In this document: in pieces, positions 9,470 through 18,931 of the stretch
Layout of the letters: each line of letters opens with the position of its first letter
Numbering within the stretch: position 1 is the first letter of the stretch
NCBI RefSeq assembly: GCF_000026365.1
Contig: NC_012995.1
Location: 932,501 to 996,500, forward strand
Length of the DNA stretch: 64,000 nucleotides
Direction: 5' to 3'
From: Zygosaccharomyces rouxii
Lineage: Eukaryota > Ascomycota > Saccharomycetes > Saccharomycetales > Saccharomycetaceae
Notes under the pieces: model-generated
Told to the model about the DNA's origin: nothing
The model's database searches: none
What the model saw: only the letters and a program-made list of their open reading frames with translations
Made by a program: the position numbers and the translations under genes

Positions 9470-10384
9470 ATGTTGATACAAGAACAACGTTCAATAATTC
9501 ATTCTGCTGCTGAATTTCTTGCTGCCAGAGTCAAGGCACATTTTCTCGACGATTTTAGACCAAGAGTACTCATCATCTGCGGTTCAGGTCTTGGTGGAAT
9601 TTCTAATAAAATTTCTTCTGATGATCCTAAACCCTTGGAAATTGGATACGATGATATTCCGGGATTCAAAAAGAGTACGGTTGCAGGTCATCAAGGTGCA
9701 TTGATATTTGGTAAAATGAATGGTGTGCCCGTTGTTCTAATGAATGGTAGACTGCATGGATATGAAGGCCATTACCTCTTCGAAATCACTCTGCCCATAA
9801 GGGTTCTTCACCACATGGGGGATGTTAAACAATTAATTGTTACCAATGCGGCTGGTGGTATAAATCCAAAGTTTGAACCTTGTGATTTAATGTGCATTTA
9901 TGACCATATCAATTTACCTGGATTTGCTGGTTTACATCCTTTGAAAGGTTCAAATTTTGATGAAACTGGCCCAAGATTCTTACCACTAAGTGATGCTTAT
10001 GATTTAGGTTTAAGAAAATTGTTGTTTAAAAAGAAACAAGAGTTAGGGATTGATAGACCACTTCATGAAGGTACCTACATGTACGTTTCTGGACCAACTT
10101 TTGAAACTAGAGCGGAAAGCAGACTTATACGCCAATTGGGCGGTGATGCAGTGGGTATGAGTACAGTTCCAGAAATTATTATCGCAAGACATTGCGGCTG
10201 GAGAGTATTAGCACTATCCCTAATCACTAATAAATGTGTAATTGATCCACCACCAAGTGCGTTAGAAACCGAGCAACCCCCCATGGATCAAGGTATAGCG
10301 TCTCATGCTGAAGTCTTAGAAAATGGTAAAAAGGCTTCATTAGACGTTGAACTACTTGTTGCTGCGGTGGTATCAGAATTATAA
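9470..10384 (+). CDS. PNP1: PNP1, purine nucleoside phosphorylase
   Basis: A trimeric-type purine nucleoside phosphorylase that converts inosine or guanosine and phosphate to the free base and ribose-1-phosphate in purine salvage. It is 304 residues long (S. cerevisiae YLR209C about 311). Family signatures include ICGSGLGGI near residues 40-48 (phosphate loop), VAGHQGALIFG, NGRLHGYEGH, VTNAAGGIN and GTYMYVSGPTFETRAE. The late motif VGMSTVPEIIIARHCG is the purine-binding region. The ATG at 9470 is 90 bases after the T38 tract. PNP1 converges on SEC13, as expected for the YLR208-209 pair. Confidence 0.96.
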   Translation: MLIQEQRSIIHSAAEFLAARVKAHFLDDFRPRVLIICGSGLGGISNKISSDDPKPLEIGYDDIPGFKKSTVAGHQGALIFGKMNGVPVVLMNGRLHGYEGHYLFEITLPIRVLHHMGDVKQLIVTNAAGGINPKFEPCDLMCIYDHINLPGFAGLHPLKGSNFDETGPRFLPLSDAYDLGLRKLLFKKKQELGIDRPLHEGTYMYVSGPTFETRAESRLIRQLGGDAVGMSTVPEIIIARHCGWRVLALSLITNKCVIDPPPSALETEQPPMDQGIASHAEVLENGKKASLDVELLVAAVVSEL

Positions 10385-10517
10385 TTACAATTTATTATTC
10401 TCACAGAAAACAAAAAAAAAACAAAAAGATAGAAATAAAGAAAAAATCATTTATTCTACACAATCTTATACCATAATTTATTACTCTTCTATTCGTTGTC
10501 TTTTCTTGAGTGGATAT

Positions 10518-11402
10518 TTACTGTTGTACTTCACCAGCAGGTTCCCATTTACCCTCGAGATCTTCTTTCCAAAGTGTTACTTTATTATCACCTCCTGAAA
10601 GGGCCAAAATGTTACCTGATAAAGACCAACTAGCTCTCCATAAAACATCAGGGAATCTTTCGTTTTGCAAAAGTGTTTTCTTCCATGGACCTTGATTATT
10701 TTCTTGAGACCAAATAATGCAAGTGCGATCTTGTGATACCGTGGCAATGTATGAACGCAATAGGATGGATGGTGACCATGCAACGTCTCTAACCCAATCG
10801 CTATGACCCTCTAAAGTATCTTCCAAGACATAAGTTTGTGAATCGTTGTTAAACTTCCAAATCTTGACCAAGTTATCAGCGCCACCGGTGACAAATCGAC
10901 GCAATTGTTGAGAGTTTCCATCTCCTTGTACCGTAGCAGGTGCCCAGCTAGCAGCGTTTACACCAATAGCATGTGCATCAATAACTACAGGGGAAGTTGT
11001 ACCATTTTCCTTAAATTCTACCACTGAAACCTTACCATCCGAGGATGCTGCCAACAGTAAGGCACCATATTCATGAGGTGCCCATTGTACAGAATTGACA
11101 GATGCAGAATGCACAGCATGAACTGCAATTTGATCCCAGCTTCCATTCTCTTCCTTCCAAATCAAAACTTTACCATCATAGGAGCATGATGCTAAAATTG
11201 TACCAAATTTTGGATGTGCCCAGGCAACACGCCAAACAGGACCCTCATGTCCGCTTAATGTTTCAACCAATTTGTGGGTTTCGCCTTCTACTTCAAAGAT
11301 CTTTATAGTCTTGTCAGATGAACACGTAGCCAATCTTCTACCGTAGTAATCTAACACAGCATCGTGAATCAAATCGTTATGGGCATTCGCTATAGTAGGC
11401 AT
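10518..11402 (-). CDS. SEC13: SEC13, COPII coat and nuclear pore WD40 protein
   Basis: A six-bladed beta-propeller that pairs with Sec31 in the COPII outer coat, with Nup145C in the nuclear pore Y-complex, and with the SEA complex. The 294 residues are close to the S. cerevisiae length (297) and almost collinear with it. WD repeats run throughout, such as [20 protein letters not shown] and [12 protein letters not shown]. The ORF runs back to 11429 only through a TTG. The ATG at 11402, giving [10 protein letters not shown], matches the known start. The 212-base spacer upstream holds CACGTG, Reb1-type and URS1-type sites. Confidence 0.97.
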   Translation of the reverse strand: MPTIANAHNDLIHDAVLDYYGRRLATCSSDKTIKIFEVEGETHKLVETLSGHEGPVWRVAWAHPKFGTILASCSYDGKVLIWKEENGSWDQIAVHAVHSASVNSVQWAPHEYGALLLAASSDGKVSVVEFKENGTTSPVVIDAHAIGVNAASWAPATVQGDGNSQQLRRFVTGGADNLVKIWKFNNDSQTYVLEDTLEGHSDWVRDVAWSPSILLRSYIATVSQDRTCIIWSQENNQGPWKKTLLQNERFPDVLWRASWSLSGNILALSGGDNKVTLWKEDLEGKWEPAGEVQQ

Positions 11403-11552
11403 TCTCAATTGATCAGTATCCAGCCTCAAATGAATCCTAATTGACCAATTTGCTACTGTTTATCGTATTCTAAGTTGTTAAATAAATACACTTTTTGTTT
11501 GGTGTATTATTCGATCTCAGATTTTTTTTTCCAGGAGACGAAAAGCAGAAGT

Positions 11553-11601
11553 CACGTGATTATCGATATGCGGGTAACACCATTGTGATTTTAGCCGCCG
11601 A
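11553..11601. promoter_or_regulatory. SEC13 upstream sites: CACGTG, Reb1-type and URS1-type
   Basis: CACGTG lies at 11553-11558, CGGGTAA (Reb1 core) at 11571-11577 and TAGCCGCCGA (a perfect Ume6/URS1 consensus) at 11592-11601. All lie within 200 bases upstream of the SEC13 ATG and just beyond the HRD3 stop. Factor names are inferred from S. cerevisiae consensus sites. Confidence 0.55.
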
Positions 11602-11614
11602 TACAAATTCATGA

Positions 11615-14047
11615 TCATATAGCAAATACCTGTAACTCAAAGTTTCCGCCCAGCGCATTCACTTGGAACTGCATATTGTTCATGTTCCAGCCTCTACGAG
11701 CTGCTACGACTCGAAGCACGAGACTGACGAGAAATATGAGTAGCACAAAAGCTATGGAAACCAGATCTTCCATGTGTAGTCCTAGCGATTGAAAACGATC
11801 CCATAGAGACGACGTATGGTTCTGTTGGTGGTGCTGCTGATTCTGCTCTTGGTGTTGGCGATATTGACTATTTTGTTGATACTGAGGATCTCCTGATGAT
11901 GAACCAGAATTTTCTCTACCAGCTTTTTGGAAACTTTTGACAATTTTTTGGTACCAAGATTGGGGTTTAGCTCCAGGTTCGAAGTCTTCTCGACGCCATC
12001 CATACACTTTACCACCGGTTATCAACGCCAACCATGATTTTAACTTCAATTTCCAAACGCTCAGTTTGACTGCAAAATACAACCTGGAGTTGTGTTCAAG
12101 CACTTGATCGTAATACCTCTTTGCCAAGTGGAAATCTTTTTCAACACCTAAACCATGTTCGTACATGTAGCCTAGATCCCAAATGGCCTGTGGAGAAAAC
12201 TTTAATGATGCACTCTGGTACATGTTAAGTGCGCTTGTGTAGTTACCCATCAAATAGTAAACATCACCTGCTACCACGCCAGCATCTAAGTTGTCTTGTT
12301 TGAAGGCTCTTGTGTAATATGCGAGTGCCATTAATTTCCTTGCATGAAGGGTCCTAGGTGGTTCTTCAAAATTGCAAGGTAATTGGTATAATAGATATGC
12401 TGCCGATACATGGGCTGTCTCGAAGCCTTGTTCTGCAGCCAGTGTATATGCCCAGAGCGCAACTTCTGAATTACGATTGAGTAATTCTGCATATGCTGTC
12501 TTCAGATGTGGTGCCACACTAATTTCCTCTGCTTCGAGGAAGTTTTTATAAAGGTAAGCAGTTTCCTCACAATTGTAACGCTTGTTAACACCCTGTTCAG
12601 TCATTCTGGCGTATTCGTAGATAGCTGGAACGTAATTTCTCGAACAGGCGGTGAACATCAGTAGAAATGGGTCACTCAATTTTAAATGTGGATATTTCTT
12701 TTTCAACTTCGCTAATTGGAAATAGACAACTCCATTGTGGTTCTTAGATTCCAATATCCTCTCATAGAATCCAATTGCCGTGGTATCGTTCTTATAGTAA
12801 AATTGTTGAATGAGCCCTAGATCGATGTTGGCTCTTGATATCAGGGATTGCGAACTTTCAATGACTATTACTGACCTCTTCAGATATTTTTCTGAAAGTT
12901 CGATATTAGGTGAATCTAAACCTTCACCAGTAAAATATATGTGTCCCAACAGATCCAAACATCTACCATAGAAAAATCTTTGTAGATTATCCATCAGCCG
13001 CACATCGCCATCGTATTCTCTATAGGTGAACTCTAGTAATTTTCTTGCCCTTTCACAATTACGTCCCCTAGTGTAAGTACCTTTATAATCATCCCAAGCA
13101 GTGAAAAAAATATCCACAAGTCTATCCACATTATCTTCATCTGGATCGGAGGAAAAGGAACTACTACTGCTCCCTAATCCAAATTGCAAAACAATGTTAC
13201 CGCCGTTCATCTTTGTTAAAAATGAAGACGTGATATCAGGTCTTGCAGAAGCCATTCTCTTTGTAGATAACGCCATAGAACTCAAGGATCTACCCAACAA
13301 GCCCTCTGAGAAATCAGGTATCCTCACATTGTATGATTCCACATATGGGAATATGACTTCCCACTGTTGGTCAGAATATGAGTTCCGCACTTGATCTGCA
13401 ATCTCCCTATAGAGCAAAAGGGCCTTGTTGCAATCCCTTGGAACGTTAATCCCAGATAAATACTTATATGCTAGCGCTTGCTTAGCTCGAATGTCTCCTA
13501 AAGATGCAGATCTTTGGTAATACAGCAAACCCTTAACCGGATCCACCGGAATTGTACCAAAGAGCCCTGTAGAATGCATGACAGCCAATTGGAATAGGGT
13601 ATCAGAATCGGAAAAGTTGGTCAATTCATTATACTTATTCAAATATTCGTATGCCAATGTCTTGTTATGTGGGATTCCATAATCTGACCAAAGATGCATG
13701 TTTGCCAATACATTAGTGGCTTGAGGATTATTATAATTATTACTTGACTCCCACAGCAATTGATAAACTTTTCTGGACCAATCTGTTGCTTCAGATTCCC
13801 AATATTTTGCATATTTTAACTCCTCTCGTTCCAATGAGTAATCCATTGGTATATAAAGATTAGTTTCTTCGACACCATAATCAGATGAAAATTGTTTGGA
13901 GCTTGATGCAATCGGATCAGTTCTTTTGACGGAGTTTTGCAGCAATATTTCAGCTTCTGACCATGGATCCTGTGCTTTTACTAGAGTACGGGAAATCAAA
14001 CATGTTGTTAAAAGCCATGAGACCAAGTGACCCAATTTCAATCTCAT
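11615..14047 (-). CDS. HRD3: HRD3, ER-associated degradation adaptor (SEL1L family)
   Basis: The ER membrane partner of the Hrd1 ubiquitin ligase; it presents misfolded luminal proteins and stabilises Hrd1. The 810 residues compare with 833 in S. cerevisiae. A signal peptide is visible at residues 1-25 (GHLVSWLLTTCLISRTLVKA). Sel1-type repeats fill the luminal part, for example AVMHSTGLFGTIPVDPVKGL and WDLGYMYEHGLGVEKDFHLA. Near the C-terminus is one transmembrane helix (about 757-780, VSIAFVLLIFLVSLVLRVV) with a short cytosolic tail. Gln/His-rich sequence lies just before that helix. The order SEC13-HRD3 matches YLR208W-YLR207W. Confidence 0.95.
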   Translation of the reverse strand: MRLKLGHLVSWLLTTCLISRTLVKAQDPWSEAEILLQNSVKRTDPIASSSKQFSSDYGVEETNLYIPMDYSLEREELKYAKYWESEATDWSRKVYQLLWESSNNYNNPQATNVLANMHLWSDYGIPHNKTLAYEYLNKYNELTNFSDSDTLFQLAVMHSTGLFGTIPVDPVKGLLYYQRSASLGDIRAKQALAYKYLSGINVPRDCNKALLLYREIADQVRNSYSDQQWEVIFPYVESYNVRIPDFSEGLLGRSLSSMALSTKRMASARPDITSSFLTKMNGGNIVLQFGLGSSSSSFSSDPDEDNVDRLVDIFFTAWDDYKGTYTRGRNCERARKLLEFTYREYDGDVRLMDNLQRFFYGRCLDLLGHIYFTGEGLDSPNIELSEKYLKRSVIVIESSQSLISRANIDLGLIQQFYYKNDTTAIGFYERILESKNHNGVVYFQLAKLKKKYPHLKLSDPFLLMFTACSRNYVPAIYEYARMTEQGVNKRYNCEETAYLYKNFLEAEEISVAPHLKTAYAELLNRNSEVALWAYTLAAEQGFETAHVSAAYLLYQLPCNFEEPPRTLHARKLMALAYYTRAFKQDNLDAGVVAGDVYYLMGNYTSALNMYQSASLKFSPQAIWDLGYMYEHGLGVEKDFHLAKRYYDQVLEHNSRLYFAVKLSVWKLKLKSWLALITGGKVYGWRREDFEPGAKPQSWYQKIVKSFQKAGRENSGSSSGDPQYQQNSQYRQHQEQNQQHHQQNHTSSLWDRFQSLGLHMEDLVSIAFVLLIFLVSLVLRVVAARRGWNMNNMQFQVNALGGNFELQVFAI

Positions 14048-14249
14048 CTCTAAGTGCTATGATGGCGAATGTTGAACTGCCAATGAGAAGTAAGATGTGT
14101 CTATCGTTCTCTAAAGGGGTTGTTTCCCGTGCACAATGGAGTTTTATTTTGTTCAGTGGCTATTTGGTTATGATGTACATGTAACTTTTAATCAAGCTGA
14201 TGAACAACCGAACCTTATACACAAGATACAAAATATTGGACACGTAGAC

Positions 14250-14501
14250 ATGTCTATGGTGCCCAAAGAGACGATTGTACGTATTTTAAAGCTACAGGCA
14301 TTTGAACATGAATCTACAACGATTACAGAAGAAACTGTAACAATGCTACAGAAGTACCTAGAAGTGTTTGTTCGCGAAGCTGTCCAGAGATCTGTAGCTA
14401 ATAAGGATTCACAGGGGAGTCACGGTGATGGTGATGGTGAAATCCAATTGAACCACGAAGACCTGGAAAAGATTACGGGAATGCTTCTCTTGGACATGTA
14501 A
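14250..14501 (+). CDS. MHF2: MHF2, CENP-X-like histone-fold protein of the FANCM/Mph1 complex
   Basis: A small histone-fold protein of 83 residues (S. cerevisiae MHF2, YDL160C-A, is 80). With MHF1 it binds DNA and supports the Mph1 helicase in fork repair, and it is the counterpart of kinetochore CENP-X. The pattern PKETIVRILKLQAFEHE, then MLQKYLEVFVREAVQRS, then LNHEDLEKITGMLLLDM, follows the CENP-X alpha helices and its conserved LLLDM end. The frame is open back to an ATG at 14136, but the added 38 residues have no counterpart and lie in the HRD3 5' spacer. The ATG at 14250 gives the family length. It converges on the epsin gene with 129 bases between them, matching the YDL160C-A/YDL161W order. 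Confidence 0.88.
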   Translation: MSMVPKETIVRILKLQAFEHESTTITEETVTMLQKYLEVFVREAVQRSVANKDSQGSHGDGDGEIQLNHEDLEKITGMLLLDM

Positions 14502-14630
14502 TAATTCCTGTCATCCATACATATGTTCGTTGAGCTAGCATTAAGTTATACACCTGTTCTACGTAGTATTCTATATTACAACAACGTCTGCCATATTCTG
14601 ACAAAAATGATTATGTGCACTTCACACAGA

Positions 14631-16247
14631 TTACAGATCGATCAAACTAACACCTTGATCTGCTTGTTGTTGTTGAGGTGGTTGAGATATTTGTTGGTTT
14701 TGGGCCTGTTGGTTACCAAACCCGTAACCAGTATGAGATGGAACCACAGAAGATGTCGGGATACCAGTAAATTGGGTTGGTAAGAATGGATTTTTCTTTG
14801 GTTCATTACTATACTGTTTGAAACCAGTACCTTGAGAATTGATAAAAGTACCGGTCTTCGTATGTTGAGCTGGAATACGAGCATCACCCACATTACCAAA
14901 GGTATCCACACCTGTAGGTTGTGCAAGTAATTGATTGAGATCGTTGTATTTGTCCGAAATTGATTGGTTCCCAGTTCTGACCGGTTGCATGGGCTGAGGT
15001 TCTGGTGCTGTGTTATGTTGTGGTTGCTGTGGTCTTGGTTGATATTTGGGCATTTCAAGTTGTCCAGTACTGTTATTACCCCAATTGTTCAAGCCTGCCA
15101 GATCGCTAGCCGCTTGTGGCTTAGAATTAGATTGTAATGGCATGCCGTTGAGGGCAAATGGGTTGTTGGAACCTGTAGACACAGGTTGTTGGAAGTATCC
15201 TTCTTGTTGCTTTTGTAACGCTGCCAACCTCTGTTGTTCCTGTAACCGAGCCAATGCTTGTTGCTGCGCCAATGCCTGTTGTTGAGCCAATGCCTGTTGT
15301 TGCGCAAGGGCCTCCTGTTGCATGGCCCAATACTGAGCCTCTTGTTGCCTCTGCTGTTCTTCCGCCAATCTTCTTTGTTCCTCTGCCAACCTCTGTTGTT
15401 CCTGTTGTTGTTCTAATAGTCTCTGTTGTTCCTGTTGTTGAGCCAAAAGTTCCTGTTGTTGTTGCTCCTTCGCCAATAGTTCCTGTTGTTGTTGGTACTG
15501 CATGTATTCCTCGGGTGAAATTGGATTACCAAAGATATCGTAATAACCTTGAGGTTGCATTTGCGACAACCGCTGTTGATCCTGCTGAGCCTTTTGCAAC
15601 TCTTGCAAACGTTTCAACTCCTCCTCTTCTTTACTCAACTGTAATGCAGTTTCCAAATCTGCATCTTCATTATTCAAGGTTTTCCTGCGTCTTTCATCCT
15701 CTTCTGCTGTCAACCTACTTGCATCTAATGCCCTCTGCATTTCACTATCATAGGAGTTACGGCGTGGTGTTGGAGGACTTGGGCTCATCATCCTGGGTGG
15801 GGCACCTTTATCCTCACCTCTTTCCATTCTCAAACGTTCATCATCCATCAAAAGATTCGTTAGTTCCTTTGCTTTAACTCTAATAATTTGGCCACCATCT
15901 TGAGTCCCATCGTCGTCATGACGAAACTCCCTAAGGGTTTTAATAATGTATAAGTTCTCTCTACACCAAAGAACACAATTTTCACTCCCAAATCTAACCA
16001 AGTAGTCTAAAACTGTCAAAGATTTAGCAACGTGCCGCCAGTATTTTCCCTTATCATTCAACCTTTTATCAATCATATCCATAATCTCGAAAAATTCTAC
16101 GCTATCATAAGATCTGTGGGCTAGTTCGTCTAGCATGTCCACGCTGGGACCTTCAACTTCATTAGCAGTAGCATCACGTACCAAAACCTGCGCTGAGGTA
16201 TATCCTTTCAAAGCATTTTTAGCTGAACGCACAAACTGAGTAGGCAT
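14631..16247 (-). CDS. ENT1: Epsin (ENT1/ENT2), clathrin-mediated endocytosis adaptor
   Basis: An endocytic adaptor that binds PtdIns(4,5)P2, ubiquitinated cargo, EH-domain proteins and clathrin. In its 538 residues the ENTH domain covers about 1-145 (QFVRSAKNALKGYTSAQVLV onward). Two ubiquitin-interacting motifs lie at about 168-180 (SEMQRALDASRL) and 195-209 (EDADLETALQLSKEE). A long Gln-rich coiled region follows, then NPF motifs (NNPFALN, KKNPFLP) for EH domains, and a terminal clathrin box LIDL (535-538). S. cerevisiae has two copies, ENT1 (YDL161W) and ENT2 (YLR206W), from the genome duplication. Neighbours from both copies flank this single gene. Large ORFs antisense to it, such as 15254-15877, are shadows of the CAG-like repeats. 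Confidence 0.95.
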   Translation of the reverse strand: MPTQFVRSAKNALKGYTSAQVLVRDATANEVEGPSVDMLDELAHRSYDSVEFFEIMDMIDKRLNDKGKYWRHVAKSLTVLDYLVRFGSENCVLWCRENLYIIKTLREFRHDDDGTQDGGQIIRVKAKELTNLLMDDERLRMERGEDKGAPPRMMSPSPPTPRRNSYDSEMQRALDASRLTAEEDERRRKTLNNEDADLETALQLSKEEEELKRLQELQKAQQDQQRLSQMQPQGYYDIFGNPISPEEYMQYQQQQELLAKEQQQQELLAQQQEQQRLLEQQQEQQRLAEEQRRLAEEQQRQQEAQYWAMQQEALAQQQALAQQQALAQQQALARLQEQQRLAALQKQQEGYFQQPVSTGSNNPFALNGMPLQSNSKPQAASDLAGLNNWGNNSTGQLEMPKYQPRPQQPQHNTAPEPQPMQPVRTGNQSISDKYNDLNQLLAQPTGVDTFGNVGDARIPAQHTKTGTFINSQGTGFKQYSNEPKKNPFLPTQFTGIPTSSVVPSHTGYGFGNQQAQNQQISQPPQQQQADQGVSLIDL

Positions 16248-16735
16248 ACTCGAAGGTATGTGTTAATATATGGAGCGGTTAGAACGAAAAAACGAATAGT
16301 GCAAAAGAAAAGTCTCTAAACCGTCGAAATGAAAGACTAATGTGAAATGGTTTACAGTCTTGCTAGTGTTGTCCTCTTCAGTCAGTTCTTGCTAATCTTT
16401 GATCTTCAATTCTGGCCTTGAGATATATTTCAACCCTAGTCAAAGCAGCCCCTTTTACGGAGAGAAAAGTGATTTCAAACGAAGCCACAAGACCACGTGA
16501 ATATCATGTGATACTGGTGAAGTAAGAGCCCTTCTAAAGAACTGCAGATGTTTGCCCGCTTCTTCCCTTTCTTATGAAGTATACCATTCTCAAGGCGCAT
16601 TTCATACCTCTTACCTTATTCTTGACCCATTCTGTTGGAACCACTAACCCTTGGAAGCGCATCGCGTGTACGAACTTCAATCCATCAAAGTACCGTTTAA
16701 GAGATGACCTTTCAACGAGATAGCAATCAAATTAT
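16248..16735. other. Epsin-CDC9 divergent promoter region
   Basis: A 488-base divergent spacer with a CACGTG at 16494-16499 and a CGCGT core at 16663-16667. CDC9 is a known MBF target in S. cerevisiae, so the CGCGT could be a weak MCB-like site, but a full ACGCGT is absent. No ORF or RNA gene is evident. Confidence 0.55.
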
Positions 16736-18931
16736 ATGCTTGCCAGGGTACATCAACTCTCTGTCATCGGTGTAAGACGTTTTGGAATGGCTACTTCATC
16801 ATCTCAACCCAAGAAACAGGCAAAACAAGCTACTTTGGCCAAGTTTTTCTCTTCTGTCAAAGATAGAAACTCACCCACCAAGAAAAATGCCACACCTGCT
16901 TTTCCTACTACTACCAATGTGAAGCGCGAATCACCTGTAAGATCCAATTCTAATGAAAAGGAGAGTAGCCCGATGTTCGATGATTCTAACGGTAGATCTA
17001 GCGCATGTTCTAGCGCAGGATTGGAAATGGAATCGGCACCTGCTCCTAAAAAATTAAAGATGGAATCCGATTCCAATTCCACTTCTAAGAATAATCAGGA
17101 TGACCATTTCTCTACAGTGCCCTATGCAGATGTTTGTAACATTTTTCAAGAGATTGAATCAACATCATCACGTCTGTCGATCATCAAAATATGTTCAGAT
17201 TTCTTTACCCAGATTGTGAAGGAAGATTCCAGGAATTTAGTGCCCACCACCTATCTATTCATCAATAAATTGGGTCCTGATTATGAACCTGGGATGGAAT
17301 TGGGTCTTGGTGAAGGACTTTTAATGAAGACTATCAGTGAATCATGTGGTAAATCATTAGCGCAGGTTAAAAATCGTTATAGAGAAATGGGGGATTTAGG
17401 ACAGATCGCCATGGAGGCACGTAATGTTCAGCCAACAATGTTCAAACCAAAACCCTTGACCGTGGGGGAAGTCTTTGTCAACTTGAGAAATATCGCTAAT
17501 GCACAGGGTAAGGATTCTCAAAATAAAAAGATAAAATTGATTAAAAGGATGCTAACTGCCTGCCAAGGTGTTGAAGCTAAATTTCTTATTAGATCTTTAG
17601 AATCTAAGTTGAGAATTGGTCTGGCGGAGAAAACAGTTCTCATTTCGTTGTCGAATGCCTTGTTAAGACACGAACAAGGTCTTGACGTGGAACCGTCCGA
17701 CGAAGCCGTTGACAAGGCGGAACAAAGCATTAGAGATGCCTTTTGTCAAGTTCCCAACTACGAGATTGTAATAAACACTTGTTTAGAGCACGGAATTTCT
17801 CAATTGCACAAACACTGCCAATTGACCCCCGGTATACCGCTGAAACCGATGTTGGCTAAACCTACAAAGGCTATCACCGAAGTTCTGGACAGATTTCAAG
17901 GCCAATTGTTCGTATCTGAATACAAGTACGATGGTGAAAGAGCCCAATTACATTTACTACCTGACGGTACCATGCGTATTTATTCTCGTAACGGTGAAAA
18001 TATGACCGAGAGGTATCCAGAAATCGATATCCGTGATTTTCTATCGGACCCTAGCACGGAATCTTTGATTTTAGATTGTGAAGCTGTTGCCTGGGACAAA
18101 GAACAAGGCAAAATCCTACCATTCCAAGTCTTAAGCACACGTAAGCGCAAGGATGTAGATGCTAAGGATGTCAAAGTACGTGTCTGTCTATTTGCATTTG
18201 ATCTGCTGTGCCATAACGGCGAACCCTTGATTAATAAATCTTTGCGCGAGCGTCAAGACGATCTGCAAAAAGTGACCAAACCTGTAGATGGTGAATTTCG
18301 ATATGCCAACAAGCTCATTACAGCAAACATAGAGGAGCTTCAGCACTTCCTAGATCAATCTGTTAAGGACTCATGCGAAGGGCTCATGGTTAAGATGTTA
18401 GATGGTCCGGAATCTCATTACGAGCCCAGCAAGCGGTCTCGGAACTGGCTGAAATTGAAGAAAGACTATTTGAACGGTGTAGGAGACTCTCTTGATCTAT
18501 GTGTTTTAGGAGCTTATTACGGTAGAGGTAAGCGTACAGGTACCTATGGTGGATTCTTACTAGGGTGCTACAACCAAGATACAGGTGAGTACGAGACTTG
18601 TTGTAAAATAGGTACTGGTTTTTCAGAGGAATTACTTCAACAATTATACGATAGGTTAAAGCCAACTGCCATGGAAGCGCCTGCTGCATTCTACGTTTAT
18701 GACTCAGCTCAACAACCAGACGTATGGTTCGAACCCACATTACTTTTCGAGGTGCTAGCTGCCGACCTGTCTCTATCGCCGGTGTACAAGGCAGGTTCTG
18801 CCCAGTATGATAAGGGAATTTCGTTGAGGTTCCCACGGTTCCTGAGAATAAGAGATGACAAGTCTGTCGAGGAGGCAACATCCTCCGAGCAAGTAGTTGA
18901 TCTATATGAGGCTCAAGCTCACTTATCCTGA
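16736..18931 (+). CDS. CDC9: CDC9, ATP-dependent DNA ligase I (nuclear and mitochondrial)
   Basis: The replicative ligase that seals Okazaki fragments and repair nicks. The 731 residues compare with 755 in S. cerevisiae. The adenylated lysine is K397 in YKYDGERAQ. Further ligase motifs are RIYSRNGENMTERYP, LDCEAVAWD, EGLMVKMLDG and SRNWLKLKKDYL. The sequence suggests two products. Translation from M1 gives an Arg-containing presequence (LARVHQLSVIGVRRFG) suited to mitochondria. Translation from M18 gives the nuclear form, as known for S. cerevisiae. A PCNA-binding PIP box QATLAKFF lies at 31-38. A 163-codon antisense ORF at 18390-18881 is a shadow. The order ENT-CDC9 matches YDL161W-YDL164W. 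Confidence 0.97.
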   Translation: MLARVHQLSVIGVRRFGMATSSSQPKKQAKQATLAKFFSSVKDRNSPTKKNATPAFPTTTNVKRESPVRSNSNEKESSPMFDDSNGRSSACSSAGLEMESAPAPKKLKMESDSNSTSKNNQDDHFSTVPYADVCNIFQEIESTSSRLSIIKICSDFFTQIVKEDSRNLVPTTYLFINKLGPDYEPGMELGLGEGLLMKTISESCGKSLAQVKNRYREMGDLGQIAMEARNVQPTMFKPKPLTVGEVFVNLRNIANAQGKDSQNKKIKLIKRMLTACQGVEAKFLIRSLESKLRIGLAEKTVLISLSNALLRHEQGLDVEPSDEAVDKAEQSIRDAFCQVPNYEIVINTCLEHGISQLHKHCQLTPGIPLKPMLAKPTKAITEVLDRFQGQLFVSEYKYDGERAQLHLLPDGTMRIYSRNGENMTERYPEIDIRDFLSDPSTESLILDCEAVAWDKEQGKILPFQVLSTRKRKDVDAKDVKVRVCLFAFDLLCHNGEPLINKSLRERQDDLQKVTKPVDGEFRYANKLITANIEELQHFLDQSVKDSCEGLMVKMLDGPESHYEPSKRSRNWLKLKKDYLNGVGDSLDLCVLGAYYGRGKRTGTYGGFLLGCYNQDTGEYETCCKIGTGFSEELLQQLYDRLKPTAMEAPAAFYVYDSAQQPDVWFEPTLLFEVLAADLSLSPVYKAGSAQYDKGISLRFPRFLRIRDDKSVEEATSSEQVVDLYEAQAHLS

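Noticed and set aside
14136..14249. N-terminal 38-codon extension of MHF2
   Set aside because: It has no counterpart in CENP-X/MHF2 and would exceed the family length; ATG 14250 preferred.
15254..15877. 207-codon plus-strand ORF antisense to the epsin gene
   Set aside because: It mirrors the Gln-rich CAG/CAA repeats of the epsin; Val/Pro-rich translation with no family resemblance. Overlapping ORFs at 14642-15058 and 15046-15330 have the same origin.
18390..18881. 163-codon ORF antisense to CDC9
   Set aside because: It lies wholly within the conserved ligase coding region and its translation has no domain features; a codon-bias shadow.
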